Origin: Enterobacter wuhouensis
GTDB taxonomy: Bacteria; Pseudomonadota; Gammaproteobacteria; Enterobacterales; Enterobacteriaceae
Reading direction: 5' to 3'
NCBI RefSeq assembly: GCF_004331265.1
Contig: NZ_SJOO01000016.1
Span: forward strand, 1 to 64,000
Length of the DNA stretch: 64,000 nucleotides
The notes below the pieces were generated by a model. That model saw only the letters and a program-made list of their open reading frames with translations, was not told where the DNA came from and made no database searches. Both the position numbers and the translations under genes were made by a program. The stretch's first letter is position 1. Every line of letters starts with the position of its first letter. Positions 61,301 to 64,000 of the stretch are shown in pieces.

Positions 61301-61507
61301 ACCTCCATCGCCTTTATCGCCGGGACCATTCCGCTGATCCTCGGCCACGGCGCGGGGGCGGAGGTTCGCGGCGTTACCGGGATCACGGTGTTTGCCGGTA
61401 TGCTGGGCGTGACCTTGTTTGGTCTGTTCCTGACGCCGGTGTTTTACGTTACGCTACGTAAATTCGTGACGCGCGGTAAACCGGTAAAAGACGTTTTGCC
61501 CGCGTAG
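58355..61507 (+). CDS. oqxB: OqxB, RND multidrug efflux pump
   Basis: 1050 residues, 12 membrane helices and two large periplasmic loops. The first helix starts MDFSRFFIDRPIFAAVLSI; helix 4 holds the proton-relay Asp pair in GIVVDDAIVVVENVER (about residue 410). It is almost identical to Klebsiella OqxB and exports quinoxalines, quinolones, chloramphenicol, nitrofurantoin and other drugs. Chromosomal oqxAB is usual in Klebsiella and many Enterobacter. No frameshift or loss of key residues. Expression should be set by RarA and OqxR. Confidence 0.96.
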   Translation: MDFSRFFIDRPIFAAVLSIMIFITGLIAIPLLPVSEYPDVVPPSVQVRAEYPGANPKVIAETVATPLEEAINGVENMMYMKSVAGSDGVLVTTVTFRPGTDPDQAQVQVQNRVAQAEARLPEDVRRLGITTQKQSPTLTLVVHLFSPNGKYDSLYMRNYATLKVKDELARLPGVGQIQIFGSGEYAMRVWLDPNKVAARGLTASDVVTAMQEQNVQVSAGQLGAEPLPKESDFLISINAQGRLHTEEEFGNVVLKTTQDGTVVRLRDVARIEMGSGSYALRSQLNNKDAVGIGIFQSPGANAIDLSNAVRAKMDELSTRFPEDMKWAAPYDPTVFVRDSIRAVVQTLLEAVVLVVLVVILFLQTWRASIIPLIAVPVSVVGTFSILYLLGFSLNTLSLFGLVLAIGIVVDDAIVVVENVERNIEEGLAPLAAAHQAMREVSGPIIAIALVLCAVFVPMAFLSGVTGQFYKQFAVTIAISTVISAINSLTLSPALAALLLKPHGAPKDFPTRLIDRLFGWIFRPFNRFFHRSSNGYQGLVGKTLGRRGAVFAVYLLLLCAAGVMFKTVPGGFIPTQDKLYLIGGVKMPEGSSLARTDAVIRKMSEIGMNTEGVDYAVAFPGLNALQFTNTPNTGTVFFGLKPFDQRKHTAAEINAEINAKIAQIQEGFGFSILPPPILGLGQGSGYSLYIQDRGGLGYGALQNAVNTMSGAIMQTPGMHFPISTYQANVPQLDVMVDRDKAKAQGVSLTDLFGTLQTYLGSSYVNDFNQFGRTWRVMAQADGQFRDSVEDIANLRTRNSQGEMVPIGSMVNITTTYGPDPVIRYNGYPAADLIGDADPRVLSSAQAMAQLEGMSKQILPNGMNIEWTDLSFQQATQGNTALIVFPVAVLLAFLVLAALYESWTLPLAVILIVPMTLLSALFGVWLTGGDNNVFVQVGLVVLMGLACKNAILIVEFARELEMQGKGIMEAALEACRLRLRPIVMTSIAFIAGTIPLILGHGAGAEVRGVTGITVFAGMLGVTLFGLFLTPVFYVTLRKFVTRGKPVKDVLPA

Positions 61508-61524
61508 GATGTGGCAGATAATAA

Positions 61525-61556
61525 AAAACCGCCTTCACAATGAAGGCGGTTTTTTT
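61525..61556. terminator. Bidirectional terminator between oqxB and oqxR
   Basis: AACCGCCTTCA / TGAAGGCGGTT around CAA, with A-run before and T-run after. It can end both oqxAB and convergent oqxR. Confidence 0.9.
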
Positions 61557-61571
61557 GTAATAAGACGGTCA

Positions 61572-62051
61572 TTAATCCGCTTTTTTATACGGAATATCAA
61601 GTTCAGGCACCGGATCGCACCCGCTGGTATCGGCTCTTTTGACCTCTTCTAGCGCGCTTGCCACGGTATGACGGGCTAAAACATCCAGCGAAGCCTGTTC
61701 AGCCTCTTCGGAAATAGACTTGAAGTACCAGCAGGCGTTAGCGCTGACCACGCAGCGGGCCGGTACGTCAGGGCGCGACGCCCACAGTTTTTTATCTTCG
61801 ATGACAGAAAGGTAGATATCGCGCAGGGTGATCTCTTCCGCCGGGCGACCAAGATGAATAGAACCGTTGCGGCCAAGCGTGGAGACGATAATGCCGTCGC
61901 GGGTGAGAGGCACCATCAGCTTGCGGATAAAGCTCGGGTTCGCTTCCAGACCGTAGGCCAGAATTGCACTCGTCGAACGTTCACCCGATTGCTCCGCCAT
62001 CGCTACGCTGAGAACCATCTGCAGAGCTGTCGGGAAGCGGTAATCTAACAT
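61572..62051 (-). CDS. oqxR: OqxR, Rrf2-family repressor of oqxAB
   Basis: 159 residues. The Rrf2 winged helix is at the start (MLDYRFPTALQMVLSVAMAE, then NPSFIRKLMVPLTRDGIIVS). Two Cys (RCVVSANACWYF) near residue 105 and one near the end (TSGCDPVP) leave open a thiol or cluster-sensing mechanism. In Klebsiella loss of OqxR raises OqxAB. The ATG at 62051 fits the family; the frame extends far upstream without family character. It converges on oqxB, outside the divergent rarA pair. Confidence 0.9.
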   Translation of the reverse strand: MLDYRFPTALQMVLSVAMAEQSGERSTSAILAYGLEANPSFIRKLMVPLTRDGIIVSTLGRNGSIHLGRPAEEITLRDIYLSVIEDKKLWASRPDVPARCVVSANACWYFKSISEEAEQASLDVLARHTVASALEEVKRADTSGCDPVPELDIPYKKAD

Positions 62052-62188
62052 TTTCGTGTCCTGGGTCGCGGTGAATCTTGTTCTTTTTGGCACCGCAGAG
62101 GTGAATAAGCAATAAACAACAATATAACAAATACGGTAATTTTTTTGAAGCAATCTGCGGCATTCGCGATCGCACATTGCATTCTCTT

Positions 62189-63580
62189 TCAGGCGATTGC
62201 AGGGTGAGGGAAGGTGACCGTCGCCTGAAGGCCGCCTTCTGCTGAACTATTCAGGGCCACACGACCGTTGTGCTGGTGTGCAACCGCCTTGACGATGGCA
62301 AGCCCTAAACCGCTTCCGCTTTGCATCTGGCCGGGATCGCGGAAAAATCTGTCGAATACACGCTCGCGCAGCTCAACCGGAATACCCGGCCCCGCATCGG
62401 AGACGCGCAGCTGGGCCGTTGCCTCTCGCGTGCGTAAATCCACCTCGACCCGCCCGCCTTCAGGGCTGTACTTGACGGCATTTTCAATTAAGTTGTCAAT
62501 CAATGACACCAGCCGTTCCCGAACGCCGGCGACGCAGATTTCACCATCGGAGTAGAATTCCAGCTCTATCCTGCGCGCCGACGCGAGCGGCTCCAGCGCA
62601 GCCATCCGCTCCTGTACGAGCGTCGTCAGCGGCACAGGCTCCATTGCCGCGTCAATGTGCGCTTCGCTGTGCATCATCAGCAGCAGCTGATTGACGAGAC
62701 GCGCAGCGCGGCTATTGCTGCGAACAATTCCTGCAAGCAGCTCCTGTTGGCTTTCGCTGGTTACCCAGGACTGCAACGCTTCCACGTTGATCCGCATGGC
62801 GGCGAGAGGGGTGCGCAGCTCGTGAGCGGCATCGGCAATAAACATCTTTTCCCTTTCTGCGCTTTCCCGCACCCTGGCGAGAAAGTCATTAATCGCGTCT
62901 ACCGTATGGCGAAGCTCCCTGTGTCTGGGAACGGCTTTTAGCGGAGAGATATCGTCTGGCGTGCGTAATGAAATTTCATTCACTACCTTGTTCCAGGGGC
63001 GCATCGCAATGCGGATGGAAAGCCACGCGGGGAACAAAAGAAAAGGGATGCACACCAGCAGAGGCATGATGTAATAACCGCGCGAGTTCAGGTAGATAAA
63101 GAAATTCCAGCTGCCGGCAGGGGTGAAAAGGGTGACCTCAACGTCTGAATGGGTGGATTTTAGCGTACGGCTGGTCCAGGCGTGCCCCTCACTCTGAACG
63201 CGCTGCATTTGCCCCAGACGGGTATTTTTCACCTCCGTCGGCGCGCCATCCGATGCAAATATAACCTCTTTATTCTGGCGAACGATGAGGTTGATTGACA
63301 GCTCCGGATCTTCACCGCCGCCGTACCCTTCCCGCAGCGCCTTGCTGAATGCGGCCAGCACGGCGTTTCGCGCCTGTGGGCGATCGTCCATTTTCTCAAC
63401 GAGGGAAAAAAGCGTCTCGTAGGTTTCGTTGCCCGTGAGTATTGGGGGGCTACGCAGGTCCTCCAGCAAAATGAAGGTCAAGAAAAGAGACCACAGCAAG
63501 GTCAGCAGGAGCATCTGCGCTACCAGCATTCGCTTTACAAGCGTAGGTTGTGTGAGGTGGCACCACAGGTTACGCATCAA
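62189..63580 (-). CDS. Sensor histidine kinase
   Basis: 463 residues. Membrane segments at about 18-39 and 175-196 bound a periplasmic sensor of about 130 residues. The phospho-acceptor is in ADAAHELRTPLAAMR (about residue 250). The kinase has N-box NLIENAVKYSPEGG, G1 DAGPGIP, F-box FDRFFRD and G2 GSGLGLAIVK, all intact. It belongs to the OmpR-partner class (QseC/TctE/PmrB-like). The signal is unknown. Its start overlaps the regulator's stop by four bases (ATGA), so the two are one operon with the regulator first. Confidence 0.92.
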   Translation of the reverse strand: MMRNLWCHLTQPTLVKRMLVAQMLLLTLLWSLFLTFILLEDLRSPPILTGNETYETLFSLVEKMDDRPQARNAVLAAFSKALREGYGGGEDPELSINLIVRQNKEVIFASDGAPTEVKNTRLGQMQRVQSEGHAWTSRTLKSTHSDVEVTLFTPAGSWNFFIYLNSRGYYIMPLLVCIPFLLFPAWLSIRIAMRPWNKVVNEISLRTPDDISPLKAVPRHRELRHTVDAINDFLARVRESAEREKMFIADAAHELRTPLAAMRINVEALQSWVTSESQQELLAGIVRSNSRAARLVNQLLLMMHSEAHIDAAMEPVPLTTLVQERMAALEPLASARRIELEFYSDGEICVAGVRERLVSLIDNLIENAVKYSPEGGRVEVDLRTREATAQLRVSDAGPGIPVELRERVFDRFFRDPGQMQSGSGLGLAIVKAVAHQHNGRVALNSSAEGGLQATVTFPHPAIA

Positions 63581-64000
63581 CCTGCCGCCTTCTGAACGGG
63601 GACGGTATCAATAACATACCCGACGCCCCGCACCGTTCGGATATAACCCTCGCCGATTTTTCTCCGCAAATTACCCATATGCACGTCGAGCGCATTGCTG
63701 AGGTTCTCTTTGTTGCCGAATATCCTTTCTTCCAGATACCGGCGGGTGAGCACGCGGTCAGCGCGCAGCATCAGCGTTTCTAGCAGCGCATATTCGCTTG
63801 CCGTCAGCTCGACGTGACCCGCGCTCACCGTCACGCGCCGCGTTGGCACGTGGAGCGATAAACCTCGAATGTCGATTGCCTCATTTTCAAAACCGTAGCT
63901 GCGGCGCGCAAGGGCCCTCACTCGGGCCAGCAGCTCGGCAAGAACAAAGGGTTTAACCAGATAATCGTCTGCGCCTGCATCCAGCCCGCTCAGGCGATCC
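63577..64000 (-). CDS. OmpR-family response regulator (5' end beyond the window)
   Basis: The last 140 or so codons. At the window edge it reads DRLSGLDAGADDYLVKPF, the end of a receiver domain with its conserved Lys, then LAELLARVRALARR leading to the winged-helix output domain (recognition region NLSNALDVHMGNLRRKI). The phospho-acceptor Asp and start lie outside the window. It is the partner of the kinase at 62189. Family type is QseB/TctD-like. An internal ATG-like start near 63921 is only part of this frame, not the real start. Confidence 0.92.
   Translation of the reverse strand, partial: DRLSGLDAGADDYLVKPFVLAELLARVRALARRSYGFENEAIDIRGLSLHVPTRRVTVSAGHVELTASEYALLETLMLRADRVLTRRYLEERIFGNKENLSNALDVHMGNLRRKIGEGYIRTVRGVGYVIDTVPVQKAAG

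Noticed and set aside
1..64000. CRISPR arrays, tRNA, rRNA and complete insertion sequences
   Set aside because: No regularly spaced repeats, cloverleaf-like sequence, rRNA motif or transposase was seen anywhere in the window.

Overview
The window is chromosomal DNA of a gamma-proteobacterium of the order Enterobacterales, most like Enterobacter or a close relative. Many proteins read almost residue for residue like Escherichia coli K-12 proteins (Fnr, PntAB, UspE, FolM, Mlc, MdtJI, AbgTBA, YajD). It also carries loci typical of Enterobacter, Klebsiella or Salmonella rather than K-12: rarA-oqxAB-oqxR and an osmU-type ABC operon. No rRNA, tRNA, CRISPR array or intact insertion sequence was seen. 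Family names rest on recognition from memory, not on a search. Layout, left to right. (1) 1-4.1 kb is accessory DNA: an SOS mutagenesis operon umuDC behind a perfect LexA box, a zinc-ribbon membrane protein, an SRAP (YedK/HMCES-type) abasic-site protein, and a gene-poor stretch with short repeats. This stretch stops directly after rstA, whose partner rstB is not in its usual place. (2) 4.1-14.7 kb is core: rstA, ydgC, folM, ydgI, ydgH, the transhydrogenase pntAB, uspE, fnr and ogt. (3) 14.7-21 kb holds the p-aminobenzoyl-glutamate uptake and cleavage genes abgTBA, their divergent regulator abgR, an sRNA that matches McaS, and smrA. (4) 21-33 kb is mixed: a chemoreceptor with a sigma-28 promoter, a PdxI-like reductase, an orphan ribbon-helix-helix protein, a degenerate M24 protein, a second umuDC operon with the same LexA box, small hypothetical genes, yajD, and a LysR / flavin monooxygenase / medium-chain reductase cluster. 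(5) 33-46 kb is core again: tqsA, mdtJI with a leader ORF, a CHASE4-GGDEF-EAL protein, ydgD, ydgU, asr, an M32 carboxypeptidase, ynfM/ynfL, mlc, ynfK and clcB. (6) 46-50 kb is the osmVWXY osmoprotectant importer. (7) 50-56.5 kb is accessory and stress genes: DUF1275, GST, an MFS pump with a secreted hydrolase and LysR, a small YnfU-like zinc protein, and a cold-shock gene with an RNA thermosensor leader. (8) 56.5-62 kb is the rarA-oqxAB-oqxR efflux locus, followed to the right edge by a two-component system cut by the window end. How the parts connect: RstA should activate asr, and a perfect RstA box lies upstream of asr 34 kb from rstA. Both umuDC operons should be derepressed together by LexA cleavage. 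Mlc has a palindrome at its own start. The oqxA promoter carries a palindrome over its -35 (candidate OqxR operator) that overlaps a mar-box-like site (candidate RarA site). Two genes shorter than 60 codons, ydgU and a ynfU-like gene, were found by reading the gaps. The gene order differs from K-12, where tqsA adjoins pntB; here they are about 21 kb apart.
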